A stretch of DNA of 64,000 bases. Origin: Atriophallophorus winterbourni (lineage: Eukaryota; Platyhelminthes; Trematoda; Plagiorchiida; Microphallidae). Positions 1-10,849 of this stretch are shown one piece after another (the stretch's first letter is position 1; each line of letters begins with the position of its first letter). The stretch covers positions 1-64,000 of the forward strand of contig JACCGJ010010175.1 of assembly GCA_013407085.1 (NCBI GenBank). Direction: 5' to 3'. The notes below the pieces were generated by a model. The model worked only from the letters and a program-made list of their open reading frames with translations. It had not been told where the DNA came from and made no database searches. A program made the translations under genes and the position numbers.

Positions 1-330
1 ATTTTTTGGCCACACACCATTTCAAATGAAAAGCTCCTGCGAAAAACTGGTCTAGAGGTGGTATCTACGGTAGTCAAAAGACGACGGTGGAGATGGTTCG
101 GTCATGTCTGCAGGATGGATCCCAGTTCGCATACGAAGGTAGCCATGCACTGGCATCCGCAAGGTAAACGAAAAAGGGGACGGCCCAAGGAAACTTGGCG
201 CAGAACGTTGGAACGTGAACTACATGCACAAGGATTCACGGTGCAGACGGCAACGGAAGCAGCGGCAGACCGGAACCACTGGCGTGAAGTTGTCTTCGCC
301 TCATGTGCCACCCGGCACGGAGAGGACTGA
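1..330 (+). pseudogene. C-terminal tail of an RTE-like non-LTR retrotransposon RT (enters from the left)
   Basis: The frame is open from base 1 and ends at the stop near 328. It reads like the tail after the RT domain in RTE-like elements: an SNEKLLRKTG segment, then RRRWRWFGHVCRM, a basic KRKRGRPKETWRR stretch and a final DRNHWREVV. These are the conserved post-thumb motifs of this class (family knowledge). No RT catalytic block is present in the window, so this is only the 3' end of a copy that begins upstream. Its frame runs straight into the Penelope-like sequence that follows, so the junction lies near 330. Host function is not expected. Confidence 0.75.
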
Positions 331-1060
331 GTGAGTTTGATGTGAGCGCTTTGCTCACCAACGGCGATACAACAAGTGCGTTACAACTAGCTAGACGGGC
401 CTTGGAATCTGATGCCAGTTTTTCAGATCGCACAAACTTGAGCGTCCAGCAAATTATCAACGGTGTATCGATCTGCCTAAGCATGAACCAATTCGTATTT
501 AACGAGCAATTATATAAACAAAAAGAGGGGTTGGCAATGGGTAAAGCGATATCTCCAGTACTTGCGAACATGTATATGGAGCGTTTCGAGAACAAAGCCC
601 TTAACAATGTAGGGTTCAGGCCAAAATTATGGTGGCGCTATGTTGATGACCCATTTGTTATCATCAAGCGAGCTCAGTTAGAGGCCTTCTTTAAATATTT
701 AAATGAAATAGACCCATGCATTACTGTTACAAAGGAAGTGGAATCCTGCACAGGCACCCTTCCATTTTGGACTGTTTAGCACAAAAAGTAGATGGGAAAA
801 TAAAAACATCTGTCTATCGGAAACCTATCGATACAGATGCTGTACTACGATACACTTCCGCTCATCGAAGACAGGTCTTCAGTTCTATAGCTTGTTCCAT
901 TTTCCATAAGATCGAACATCTGTGTAGCGATGAAAGAGAACGAAAACAGGTGCACCGTGAAGCGAGCCAAAGGCTCATAGACGACGGTTATCCAAAAAGT
1001 TTTGTAAAACGCCAATTGATGAAGGTAAAATACCCATTCGAAAAATCGGAGAAAAATTGA
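331..1060 (+). pseudogene. PLE reverse transcriptase fragment
   Basis: The translation shows RT palm motifs: FDVSALLTN near the start (the palm motif A region), GLAMGKAISPVLANMYME (the fingers/palm motif with the PLE-like AMG-SPVLA core) and WWRYVDDPFVI (motif C, catalytic YVDD retained at about 636-656). After a frame slip near 770 the thumb-like part continues with KTSVYRKP and an H-rich segment. PLE RTs are related to telomerase and act with the GIY-YIG nuclease to copy RNA into chromosomal nicks. The catalytic aspartates are still present but the frame is broken, so I call it a pseudogene. Confidence 0.8.
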
Positions 1061-1199
1061 CGGAATACAGTTTGTATACCGTATGTAAAATGCACATCTG
1101 AAGCGATACGTAGAATATTGAAACAGGCGGCCATACGCGTAGCTTATAAGAAAGGGAAAACTATCCGTTCGGTTCTGATGCACCTCAAGGATAAGACAC

Positions 1200-1573
1200 C
1201 TTTATCTAGCGTTACGAACAGCATCTACAGAATCAACTGTAAGGACTGTTAGGGTGTTTACATAGGGCAGACTTCCAGGGAAATTCACACTATAATCGAA
1301 GAACACCGAAAGCATGTCCGGAGACAGCCCCGGGATGCGAGGGAATATCAATTCCTTATTCGTGATTCCGCCTTGGCGGAGCACGTTTTAGATACGGGCC
1401 ACAGCGTCGATCTAGACAATGTGGCAATATCGAGACGCGGTATTAAACCGTATAGCGAACGCCTACATGCGGAGGCGGTCGAAATTGCCAAGGCAGGTCG
1501 ACTGGCGGTCAATAAGGTGGATGGGGCAGAAATCTCCACAATCTGGCGCTCAGCACTGATGCGAAAGTAAATA
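1200..1573 (+). pseudogene. PLE GIY-YIG endonuclease fragment
   Basis: Reads YRINCKDC, a stop, then GVYIGQTSREIH, followed by EEHRKHV and a later AEHVLDTGHSVD segment. This matches the PLE GIY-YIG domain: a Cys pair just before the GVYIG core, then the downstream basic helix and the H-containing motif. The domain would nick target DNA for priming. The stop codon at about 1250, between the Cys pair and the core, disables it. The C-terminal frame (1373-1570) remains open to its own stop codon. Confidence 0.75.
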
Positions 1574-1878
1574 ATTTTTATTCACCTTATACCTACTAGT
1601 TAATTAGATTTTTGTTTTTCTTCAAACAGCTTAACCTTAGCCCCGTTAGTTATGTACTTTTACGTATGTGGGCCGCTGTGTCAACTGACCTTGACCGTGT
1701 TCACTTGTATCAGATTGACGTGGATACACACTGTGTGGAAAATCGGCCACTGATCCTGGTAATTCCCACGAGACGTGACACACTGTAGGCGTACTATAGG
1801 CTGTTTAGCGGTAAGGTCAAATAAGTGGTGGTGTGTTGACTACTAATCAATCACGTTCCCTGTCCTGATTATCACCCT

Positions 1879-1917
1879 TGGTCTGACGAAGCTTCTGTGT
1901 CAGAAGTGAAGCGTTAC
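1879..1917 (+). ncRNA. Hammerhead ribozyme-like motif of the PLE
   Basis: Core bases read GGT-CTGACGA, a 7-bp stem II with one bulged G and a TGT loop, GAA, then GCGT, T and ACC. Stem I is GGT pairing with ACC. The segment GCGT stands where PLE hammerheads have a short palindrome (ACGT) as stem III, which is known to favour dimeric ribozymes in PLE terminal repeats. The G in place of the usual A at position 15.1 probably weakens it. It lies about 310 bp after the GIY-YIG stop, the expected place. Confidence 0.6.
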
Positions 1918-1920
1918 CCA

Positions 1921-2984
1921 AAAACTACTCTAACCGATTGCACTCAAATTTCTTTGCATTATGAATACATCGATTGCTTAAACCCAAACACTTTTAAGAG
2001 ATTGCGGATCCTGATCCTAGTGTCCCTACCCGATGAGCGTAAGTAGCACCAAACAGGCCGTGGTTGATGTTTGTGTTGGAATTGCATGCAAATTAGGTTT
2101 TTTGTTCCAAACAGTTTTTATTCTGTGCTGTAGGAATGAATACAATTTTATGATGCAAGCAAAACGCAAAGGAATTCGGTATATAAACAAATAATAATCG
2201 TCTGTAAACCTTACACAATTCAATCGAAAATAATCACTGTATAAACATATTTACTGTTTTTGATTAGATTTTGATATTATGACAGCCACCAGTTGGACCA
2301 ATTGAATGCCGCATCACAACGAAACTCCTACAACATAAAAAAAATTAAAAAAAACGAAAAGTTCAGCATCGTTGTGATATTTAACATGTTTCATCTCAAA
2401 AAGAATAATATCCATCAGAATTTGATTTATCATCTGTAATGTTTTGTTAAGAATATTGGCAGACGCAGTTTGCAAATTTGCATCTGCGAATAAGTGAAAT
2501 GAGTCAGTCAAACAAGAAAACAGTATGAAAACTAAAACTAGCAGGCTGATGTACTGTTGTTGTTGGCCTTCGGTCGATGCCGACCGTGGGTGTACATCAC
2601 AAGCACATGATGGTTTCAGGCTCAGTAGCTTTTAGAATGACTAAACAGTCGGGAGTGTTAATCTCTCCAGCAGCGCTCACAGTGACAGGCAATACTCGGT
2701 CGTTGGGCATCAGTTGCACGTCGGCGGCGTGATCTACGATCAGCAACCGAAGGCCGTATCTTCCCTTCCCCAAATTGCAGATGACGATTTACAAAGTATT
2801 CTCAAAGTGAGCGGTCAAGAGCAAGCTATTACATATCGTAGTGTCAATGCCAAGAGCTTGCATATCATTTTCGCAAACGTAGTTGTGCCGCAAGTGCAGC
2901 CTGCCCAATAGTCGACTTACTGATTTTACCATAGAGTAGGTCTTGTGGAATACGACCAGTTTCCATTCTTTACACATGACTGAG
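1921..2984. other. Non-coding stretch, no gene recognised
   Basis: AT-rich sequence with no open frame longer than about 65 codons and no recognisable domain. Around 2550-2940 there is a GC-richer block with a small perfect hairpin (GGTCG-ATGC-CGACC, near 2570) that may be part of another dispersed repeat, but I found no second copy in the window. Confidence 0.4.
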
Positions 2985-3172
2985 CCAGCGAAGGCGGCTA
3001 AATTGATTGACCACGGGAAGTGAGCTGCATGCTGAAACACGCTGGAGTCTCACTACCATGTGTATAATCTATTCTCATATCTGTCTAGGCCTGGGCAACC
3101 TGACAGTATCTTAGCCCACGTGCAGTCTGTGACTGTGCGGCACTTTGCCTGGATCAGGCTTGTGCTTTCATC
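2985..3172 (+). repeat. Rep-A dispersed repeat
   Basis: Copy of the most abundant short repeat of the window. It runs from a TTGATTGACCACGG block through the TCTGTCTAGGCCTGGGCAA block and CCCACGTGCAGTCTGTGACT to the conserved end GCCTGGATCAGGC, TTGTG, CTTTCAT. That end contains a perfect 5-bp hairpin (GCCTG-GAT-CAGGC). Orientation is assigned from the end that is always retained, taken to be 3'. Downstream of USP7 and unrelated to its exons. Confidence 0.75.
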
Positions 3173-4213
3173 ATCATCAGACAGGAGATTTCAAACGGGA
3201 CAAGACGGCAGCTAATATGTCAATTTGCTTATCAATCTCGATGTCTAGCGATAGGTTATCCGTAATTGATAAACCATTGATCTACAAAGTGTTATGTAAT
3301 AAAGTGTTCAAGTTAAACAAAAGCTACTCTAGAGAGAAGAGAAGCGTGACGAATCCAGTTCATCTATAGTGAGGAATAGTATTACATTGTCAAACTCGAT
3401 TCCCACTGTTAAATTTCATTAAAATCCAAAATCGGTATTGATAGGCTTAGTAAAAAGCGTATATTAGCAGAAGTTACCAAATCGTCTTTGATAATCAATT
3501 CATTAAGAGCATTCGACGATAGCACAACAATGAAGTGGAATCGTGTCCCTATTCGGTACTTTAATCAAATCATATTTCTGGAACATTTTTGATAGTATAG
3601 ATGGTGGAGACCGGTTTCCATCAAAATTTATTTTCAATTCACTAGTTTGCATGCGTTTATTACATAGTCGCTGCTGTATAGACGGCGATAGATTTGTTAA
3701 TGTGTATCACATTTCGCGGGGCATTCAAATCGGCCATACATAACACTAACTTCTCCACACGTTTTCATCCCTAATGTTCGTCAAATTCTAACGTTTTCGT
3801 CATGTTTTCATATTAACGAAGGACAATTTTTGACACGCACCGTTTAAAAAATTATGAGATACCAAATTTTACACTGAAAATTCCGACCAAAAAGTTCGGC
3901 TACGGCATTTGGAATAAATGGATCACATACTGAAGCAATCAATCAAGAGGAACGAGGAATATTGTACAGTTGACAAATTGAAACTTGAGGTTGATAGTTT
4001 TTCGTCTTTTATCTTAATTTTGTGGCGAAATTAATGGGACAAAATTCGTGGATACGACTAAGGCCGATTCCTGTGATTATTCTTCAGAAGCAATGAAGTG
4101 AATCACAGTATGCGAGGGAGTTAAGTGATTCACAGTCATGATAGAACACCTGTACCCGCGGAATACTATAGTGGCGGTTTACAGATCCACCCTATAAAAA
4201 TACTCATTTCGCG
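3173..4213. other. AT-rich non-coding stretch
   Basis: No domain, splice-bounded exon or second copy of a repeat was recognised. Only short frames (66-74 codons) occur and none shows familiar motifs. Confidence 0.4.
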
Positions 4214-4965
4214 GTGGAATCCCATCGAAGGACCATCTTGAAGGACCTAAAAGCTAACGTGACAAATAAGTATAAAGAGGAGGGTAGCCATTCATCGCCA
4301 TTCAACCTCACTATAGATATAAAACAAGACTTTATTTTTGGTCGAGTGAGTGTAATGTGTACCTTCAAAAGTGATAAGGAAAACTACAAAAAGTTCACTA
4401 TCGATCATGTGAAGCAGTTAAATTATTTAGGAAGTTAGGTGGTCACTGGATGGGAAGAAAAGGAAATCACATCTAGAATCCCTAAAACCAGGCTGGCGTT
4501 TACCCCATTCGAATGACTCTGGAATAAATGTGATTTAAGCTTGAGTTTAAACAGAATCATCTACTCCAGTTCAGAAAGGGCGATATTGAGAATGTTGGAC
4601 AGCGATAAGATCATCAGATGCTGGAGGTCTTCGAGCGACGTTGTTTGCGCAGAATTGTTCAAGTTGGTTGCAACACCACGTTTTCAACTCTGATTTCAGG
4701 TGCTGCATCTTAGCAGGCAAGCCTTCAGATAGCCGTTAACCAAAGTCAGCACAGCTGGCTGGGACACGCATAGTGCTTCAAACCCTAATGGTTACCTCCT
4801 TGAGCGCTCTAAGTGTCACCTGATATAGACAGAAAAAGCGGCTTGAAAAGGGTTACTTCCGCTTCAGATCAGGTTAGGCAGTTGCTATTGCCAGATTTGA
4901 AGATGATGCATGGCTCGGCACATTGGCGGTGATGAAAATGAACTGACATCACTGAGAAGAGTGTA
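4214..4965 (+). pseudogene. Decayed RTE-like RT C-terminal region
   Basis: The open part (4214-4438) ends in VKQLNYLGS. The following sequence, read through stops, continues with EITSRIPKTRLAF and a WNKCDLSL segment, then a GHA segment where these elements have their WLGH motif. This is the familiar post-palm region of RTE-like RTs (YLGS, EI-RI-AF, W----SL, then WLGH). Several stops and at least one frame change show it is old. The palm motifs are not detectable, so it is a 5'-truncated remnant. Confidence 0.55.
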
Positions 4966-6188
4966 TATTTCCTCACATTTTGGACGGTTCATCTCCTATT
5001 TTGCAAGCAGTTCTTTCAAATGGCTTTACGTTCCTCAAAAGTTGTTTCAAGATTCAAGATTCAGGATTTATGGTTGAAAAAGCAATTAACTTTACAATAA
5101 CCATAGAGTGGAACTATAGGTACAAATGTGTATAAATAAAATCAAAATCAATGGAACGATGATAGTTTATTAATAGTTTGGGGCAAGCTCTGCTCCTTAT
5201 AAAGATATCCTTGTAAAATCTTGATACAAAATTTTCCCTCTTGCGATCTTGCGAAATATTATCCTCAATTATAATTTCCACCAACTGCATGACAATCTCC
5301 TTAAAAGTCAATATTCCTCGAAGACTCGTTCAAAATACGCCATACTGCCTTCTAGAGCGTCTATATATCGGAGTTACTTTATACCATTTGCATCAAGGTA
5401 ACTTCGCATAGAGGAACCACATTATTGAACGATTACGTTCGTATTTATCTCGTTGATATCACGTGTACACTTTCGCGAATATTTTTGATGTTTTATACGG
5501 AATTCGTTGTTTTTTTAAAAATAGTCTGGAGCAGCTTTTTAGAAAATTTTCGAACAGGCCTTGTCCTTTTTTCTTCAACATTCTTATTGTCATCTGAACT
5601 GTATTTGTGTTGTGACCATAAACACAAAAAACACAAAAAGAAGCATAAAAACCTACGGCCGAAGTCCAAAGATGTAATCACCACACTTGATAAATACCAT
5701 TATTCGTTTGTGAATGTGTTTGTTATACGATACATATTTTCTCAATCCGAGCAAGAGCACGATGAAAGACTGAACTCTTTTGTTATCCGCCAGAAATCCC
5801 ATACGAAAGCACGGGATTGAATTCGCAAGGACGCATGAAGAACATCAGACGTGCGAAAAACATCGATTGTTTCACCACAAATTGGTTCAGAAATCACGTA
5901 TCACCCACACGATACTGCTGATAGTTATCAAGCGCGGTGTGCATCAACCTCCGTTTGGATTTCGACATTAGATGTTGTGCTTCAGAAAAAGGCCACTAAG
6001 ACAGACACAACAACACCCCAATACGAGTGGTTTGGTTGCTAATAAAACACAGAAGGGGAACACATGAGTGATCGCTCTAATTTAAGCGAAGCTACAAACA
6101 AAACGTTTTTTCTCTCTAATCGAAACACCAAAATTCGACAGTTCAGGCAGATTTGGCTTTAAAAAAAGATCGAGATCCATTTGCTTAC
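4966..6188. other. Non-coding or unresolved; fragment of a repeat shared with 8095-8270
   Basis: Around 5045-5240 the sequence CAAGATTCAAGATTCAGG, ATTTATGGTT, then AAGCAATTAACTTTAC and ACCATAGAGT resembles that at about 8098-8160, so both belong to one old repeat. The 131-codon frame at 5425-5820 has a Lys/His-rich stretch but no recognisable domain and I do not call it a gene. Downstream exons of the 6189-6906 gene, if any, could lie here but I could not find a convincing acceptor. Confidence 0.35.
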
Positions 6189-6494
6189 CTCGCCATATAA
6201 ACGTTTCCACAAAACCGGATCAACGGAGGGGCTGATGTTCATTTTACAAAATAACAATGCTGCCAGACGATCAAACCAGCACGCCGAAGATTCAGCCAAC
6301 TGCAGCGGGATGGAAGTATCAGCAACGCTAAGGTTTACACAGTTGGAATGTTTCACAATATTATCCAGTTCACAGAGAAACACATCCAACAAAGTGGAAT
6401 CAGCGGAATAAGAGGACCCATTTGGTTTCGATGATTGCTCCGGATGTAGGGTTGCTTCAACCAGATGAACTAGCCCCAGATAGATAGCTTCTGT
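6189..6494 (-). CDS. Second visible exon of an unrecognised multi-exon gene
   Basis: A 306-bp open segment (102 codons, phase 0 at both ends). The 5' side has a good acceptor: a pyrimidine-rich CTGCTTTTTTGCAACAG just before base 6494. The 3' side has a strong donor, GAG then GTAAGC, right after base 6189. The translation has a Cys/Leu-rich helical look (CWFDRLAALLFCKMN, VLWKRLYGE) as in helical-repeat scaffold proteins, but I do not recognise the family. It is joined by a 73-bp intron to the exon at 6568-6906; such very short introns are common in flatworms. Evidence for a real gene is the matching splice sites and phases. The rest of the gene is not located. Confidence 0.5.
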
Positions 6495-6567
6495 CTGTTG
6501 CAAAAAAGCAGTGATAATGTAACCATGGACTTAGTGTCAAGTTCCGCACACAATGGTGAAGACTTAC

Positions 6568-6906
6568 AAGAAATAACAAGCAATGTTGTTGGAACGTTGT
6601 GTTACGCCAGTCGAGAATGAGAAGGAACCGGAAACAAATGCGAAAATCAACATCGGGCTTGTCGTTTCTCTGCAACACTGAGTGTACAATTCGCTGGAGA
6701 GCCAGCTTGGTCCAGCGAAATCCAAGAGGACGAACAAGTTCACAAAATCCGTTGTTAAGGGCTGTCTCAAACGTGGTTGTAATTTGAGTGAATTTCTCTG
6801 CGTCAAAAGAGCTCATTGATTCTAAAATGTGAATTAAAACTAATTCACAGTGAAGTTCAACGGAATACAAATAAGATGCGCAGAACGCAGAACCTTGCTG
6901 TCTACG
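6568..6906 (-). CDS. First visible exon of the same unrecognised gene
   Basis: A 339-bp open segment (113 codons) after an acceptor TTGCAG (6912-6907), ending in TTTCTT with a consensus donor GTAAGT (6567 downward). The protein is helical in character, with segments such as ELVLIHILESMSSF, TKLALQRIVHSVLQ and FRFLLILDW, suggesting an armadillo/HEAT-like or other alpha-solenoid protein; this is inference only. An alternative internal acceptor (ACATTTTAG) would shorten the exon. A decayed RTE-like element begins only a few bases upstream of the acceptor, so the preceding intron contains that insertion. The gene start is not found. Confidence 0.45.
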
Positions 6907-6914
6907 CTGCAAGA

Positions 6915-9720
6915 TACCTATGAAATATGTATCGTTTATTCACGCCAGAGATAAGAAGCCATTGCGAATTATCATCTTTTGGACCCGGACCTGGAAGACA
7001 GGTCACACCAACCACAGCTAGTTGAACAACCAAAGCCTTCATCTGCTTGAGACAAGTCATAGTCTGGCCGCCCTTACAACGACGCCATTCCAAGTTAGGA
7101 GTGACAAACAAAGCCACGTTAGGAAAACGATGATTTCCAATTTGCAATACGTGGCCTAACTAGTGAAGTCTGTGCACGTTAACTTGTTTTTCGATATCAA
7201 CATCGCTACCAAATATTCTATTACGGATAGTTGCATTGCGTATTCGATGACGCCGAGTAACTCCAGCAATGGTGTAGACACAGCGCTTGTCGAAAATCTA
7301 CAGACGCCTTAGTTCTTCTTTTCCCAGAGTCCAAGTTTCTTATTCGTACAGTAAAACTGCGCATACTGTAGCCTTAGAGACGTTACCCTTGAGCTTTAGA
7401 GACGCCACAGATGACCCAAGTTCGAAAAGCTACAGTAGCTGAAATCTCCTTATGTGAACAATCGTTGCTAGTAATGCAGCTACCCAAATAGGTAAAACAG
7501 TCTACAGTCGCAAGTTCCTCATTATTGAAACTTATCGATGTTTCGATCGGATCAATATCCAGTAACAGATCTTTGCACTTGGAAGGTTCAAAGCGCATAC
7601 TGAAGAATAGTATGATACTACATAGTCGGTCTAAAGTATCGTATAGGAATCGAAGAGCTGTCGGCATAATCTAAATCAAAAAGTTTCTTGTCGCGGCCTA
7701 TCTAAATGCCCGGTGTTGGTACGGCTGCATTACATGCATCCATTAAAAAATTAAACAAAAATGGAACAAGTGGAAACCCATGTCGGACACCACTAAACGT
7801 AGAAAAGTTGGCTGATGGCCTATTGTACACCCTAACGCGCACAGAAATATAGTAATAAAGCGCCCGAAATATGTTGAAGAAGCAGAAAATGACTTTATCC
7901 GTGTACACGAATTTTCAGAAACGTTAACGTACTTTTGCGGGACAGATTTGAGTAATAAGGCATTAAATAATACTTTCCTATCGACCGAATCAAAAGCACC
8001 CTAAAAATCAATAAAGATCGCAACAGCGGGCTGCTTCTAAGCATGACGTTCTTCTAGAGCTTTCCGAAGAGTGAATATGTGAACGACACATCATCTCAAG
8101 ATTCAAGAATTTATGGTCACAAAAAGCACATAGCTTCACAATTACCATATCATAGTAAATATTCGTTCAGGAAATAGGTATAAAATAAACATGTAATGTC
8201 AAGTTGTATAGTTACCATGAGTCAATACGCAGGTGTCGTCAAATCGTTATGCAACAAATAAGTATCCAAATTTCTAATAAACGAAATCCTGTGATAAGTG
8301 CATGAAGTACGCACATTTTTTTAAACAGGTCTGATTATAGATTCTCCCCAACACTGGGGAATAACTGGTAGAAAAGGTCAACCAGAGTGCTTAAAAGATC
8401 ACAACCCTCTTGGAACAGAGCCGAGCCAGTCCATCATACACTAGTTACCTCGAATCTTTTCATTGACTCGATGCCAAGCTTGATTTCTGCTTCGCTCGGA
8501 GGCGTTAATTCAACTGACCAAGGTTTACAACATGAAATAGAAGACAATGGACCATATGCTGCTGGCCAGCTAAATTGCTTATGAAAATGCTCAGTCCAAA
8601 GATACAAGCGACGTTCTTTGGTAGTGATTAAGGCGCCATCGTACTCTGTGATTGTCTCGCTAACCCCAATGGTTTTAGAACCTGTAGATCGAAATAGCTG
8701 AAACACTTTTCGGATGTTACCCGAATTGCTGGATACCTCCATTTTCTCAACTTTTTGCAGCCACCACGCTTTTCTATCTGATCGAATGCAACGCTTGAGA
8801 TTATTTCCCACGAGTCTTCGCTATGCATTATATTGCGAACCAAAAGGAATTATTCGCCTTTCTTCTACTAATAGAAGAGAAGACTGTGGGATCCAGTGGG
8901 ACCTTGTGCTATAAGTGGAACTGTCACATGCTGACTCCGCGGCATAGTGTTTTACAATAGCAACCGCATTCCACTGCTGTGTGATATTTTCGGACACCGC
9001 AATGGGAAGATTATCTACTAAACCGCCGCGATAGGTTTGCTGAATTGTAGGATCCGAAAACTTCTCAAAAGCTATGCACTTAGATATGACTGTCTTCGGA
9101 TCAGAGAATGTTAATGTAAATCTCGTTCGAAGGAGCGCATGATTATAATATACGCTACTGTTCCAGAAGGAGCGGCAGCCTCAATACAGCCTCTCCATCT
9201 AGCTACTAATAAATAATCCGTTATGTGCACATAGGTGAAGAAAGCGTTCACCATTATCTATCTGTTGAGCATCGAGACTGAATCAACCAGAGAGTTGTGA
9301 CTCAGTAACATCTAGGCGATCAAGGTGAGAATTCATATCCCCAGCAAGAATAATGATATTGGAACTCTTTGCGCGCCGTAAGAGTGTACAGAGTTCGTCG
9401 CAGAAAATATCTTTGCTGTCAGCAGTGAAAGATTATTCGGAGTCTAAGTGACCACTACGAACAAGCAGCGCTTATTTTGAGTTCGGGAAGTAGTGTTGAC
9501 TGAAGTAGCTAGTCGGACGGCACACACCCTGCACGTGAACTTAGTACGCTAATTACACCCGCTTGTCCTGAGGAGGAAGCAAAGGAATCACCTGAGCAGT
9601 GCAAAAAGTACCTGTTGGAAAGACTTGGTGCAGTCAATTCGATTATCGATGAGGGATCATAAAGTATTGTCCCTGATAGGCAACAAATATAGATAGACAA
9701 CGAATCTAGACAGGGGACAA
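6915..9720 (-). mobile_element. RTE-like non-LTR retrotransposon A, decayed, near full length
   Basis: Read on the minus strand, the order is endonuclease then RT then C-terminal tail. An apurinic-endonuclease-like part (about 9700-9060) reads CTLLRRAKSSNIIILAGDMN with LDRLD following. The RT linker (8811-8434) reads EVSSNSGNIRKVFQLFRSTG and TEHFHKQFSW. Palm pieces are at 7908-7702 (SGVRHGFPLVPFLFNF) and 7667-7383 (CFTYLGSCI), and the tail at 7147-6930 reads GGQTMTCLKQ and LPGPGPKDD. Many stops and frame shifts make it inactive. The same layout is seen in copies B and C (30.5-35.2 kb). A YADD-type catalytic motif could not be read. Confidence 0.7.
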
Positions 9721-10200
9721 GAGCAACCTGATGACACTAAAGTATGCAGACGTGCGCGGTTTTATAAAGTGAGTTTTGAGTTTAAGATATGTTAAGCTTC
9801 GAAAAGGTTCAGATCGGCCACTTATCACACTAGATTCTGCTGTATGCAACAGGAAAGGTGACCAGATTTAATGTGCGCGATAGTAGATGCACTATGGAAT
9901 TGGATTTTGTGATTGTCATGGTGGTCTGTGGGCTTGGATACTGCCAGGTCGCTCGTGCCAAGACAAGAGAACAATTAGGGTTCTCGACCACAAAGCAGAT
10001 GGCTGAGACCGAGTTCGCCTGACCTCTATGCATTGACCTTCCTGGTATGAGTAGCTCTGTTTGTGTCCGAAGGATACTACTCGGTATAGTTCGATGGGTC
10101 ACGGAGATACACAAACCATCGCAGCGTGCTGAGGTTCAGTCTCGCCGCGCGATGGAAACCGAGTCTAACATGAAGAAAATAACAACAGAATATGGCATGG
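9721..10200 (-). repeat. RTE-like element 5' region (shared block)
   Basis: Contains blocks seen again next to copies B and C: ATTGACCTTCCTGGTATGAG, ATACACAAACCATCGCA and TTAGGGTTCTCGACCA. All three lie upstream, in minus-strand sense, of an RTE-like endonuclease (10.0, 33.4 and 35.3-35.7 kb). I infer that this is the 5' untranslated part or a conserved leader of the element family rather than an independent repeat. Confidence 0.5.
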
Positions 10201-10295
10201 CGGGCTATAAAGTGCATATTCATTAGCCTACCGCACGGAAATAACACACCCGCTTCAATCGACAAACTCCCATGATATGTAATGACATGCCTATA

Positions 10296-10332
10296 GAGCG
10301 GAAAAGTGCCGCACAGTCATAGACTGCATATC
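10296..10332 (-). repeat. Short Rep-A fragment
   Basis: Only AAAGTGCCGCACAGTCATAG and ACTGCA remain. Part of the Rep-A family; the end that is normally retained is missing here. Confidence 0.4.
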
Positions 10333-10627
10333 AAAAACGATATAATGACGAAGAATTGTTGACTCACGCTCACAATCTTCCTGAAGTTCAATCACGCGAA
10401 ACAAATGCGTGTTGTGAACATGAAACATCGTTTTCAGGATACTTGTTCCGAAACTAGACTAATTATGGAATAATAAAATCAAAGAAAGATAAGGCTACCA
10501 CGAATAGATGAAAAAACAACTGTTTCAAAAGTAAATTGGCATCAGATTGCAACAGGGAACGAGCGAATCGCAACAACTGCAAATCGGGTTCGTTGTAAAA
10601 TGGATTCGTATGGAACTGAAAAATAAA

Positions 10628-10849
10628 TTAGACAAACGTTACTCGAAATTGCTTGATCATGATTCGCTCGAATTCCATTGGTTCGATTTCGCCATTTTCG
10701 ATGTTTTCGATCACCTTGTTCCACCAATCAGATAAATTGCAATCTGCACTGGGCGCGGTTGCCTGCACCAGGTACGTACAGAGATTGCTGTCTACAGGGG
10801 TTCCGGTGTAGAGAATGCCTCGCGGAAATGTAACCGAGGACGAATTCAT
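10628..10849 (-). CDS. Candidate small or first exon, 73 codons, unrecognised
   Basis: Starts with ATG at 10849 and contains a plausible soluble-protein segment (NLSDWWNKVIENIENGEIEP, then MEFERIMIKQFR). A possible donor GTAACG follows the codons for KQFR, so the last four residues may be intronic. On the other strand, 140 bp away, ATGGGTGAGGAAATATTT is followed by GTGAGT, which could be a divergent first exon. No domain is recognised and chance cannot be excluded. Confidence 0.25.
   Translation of the reverse strand: MNSSSVTFPRGILYTGTPVDSNLCTYLVQATAPSADCNLSDWWNKVIENIENGEIEPMEFERIMIKQFRVTFV

Larger units (their letters stand above)
331..1920 (+). mobile_element. Penelope-like element (PLE), decayed, with RT, GIY-YIG endonuclease and terminal hammerhead motif
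   Basis: A PLE-type RT is followed by a GIY-YIG nuclease and then about 300 bp of non-coding sequence ending in a hammerhead-like motif, which is the known order of PLE parts. The N-terminal part of the RT is missing, so the copy is 5' truncated. Frame breaks lie near 770 (RT to thumb) and 1060-1150, and there is an in-frame stop at about 1250 inside the GIY-YIG region, so the copy is inactive. It abuts an RTE-like tail on its left. The right boundary is a guess from the hammerhead position. Confidence 0.8.

Noticed and set aside
303..779. One fused protein from the 303-779 frame
   Set aside because: The first part is out-of-frame sequence of the RTE-like tail and only the part after about 331 is PLE RT; the fusion is an artefact of adjacent insertions.
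2314..2511. 65-codon minus-strand frame
   Set aside because: AT-rich, no splice sites or domain; expected by chance.
5114..5311. Minus-strand frame EIVMQLVEIIIEDN as an exon
   Set aside because: Looks protein-like, but there is no convincing donor and part overlaps an old repeat shared with 8.1 kb.
5425..5820. 131-codon plus-strand frame with Lys/His-rich segment
   Set aside because: No recognisable domain, simple-sequence character and overlapping equally long frames on the other strand.
9730..9760. CTGATGA box near an element 5' end
   Set aside because: No GAA box or pairing stems at the right distance.
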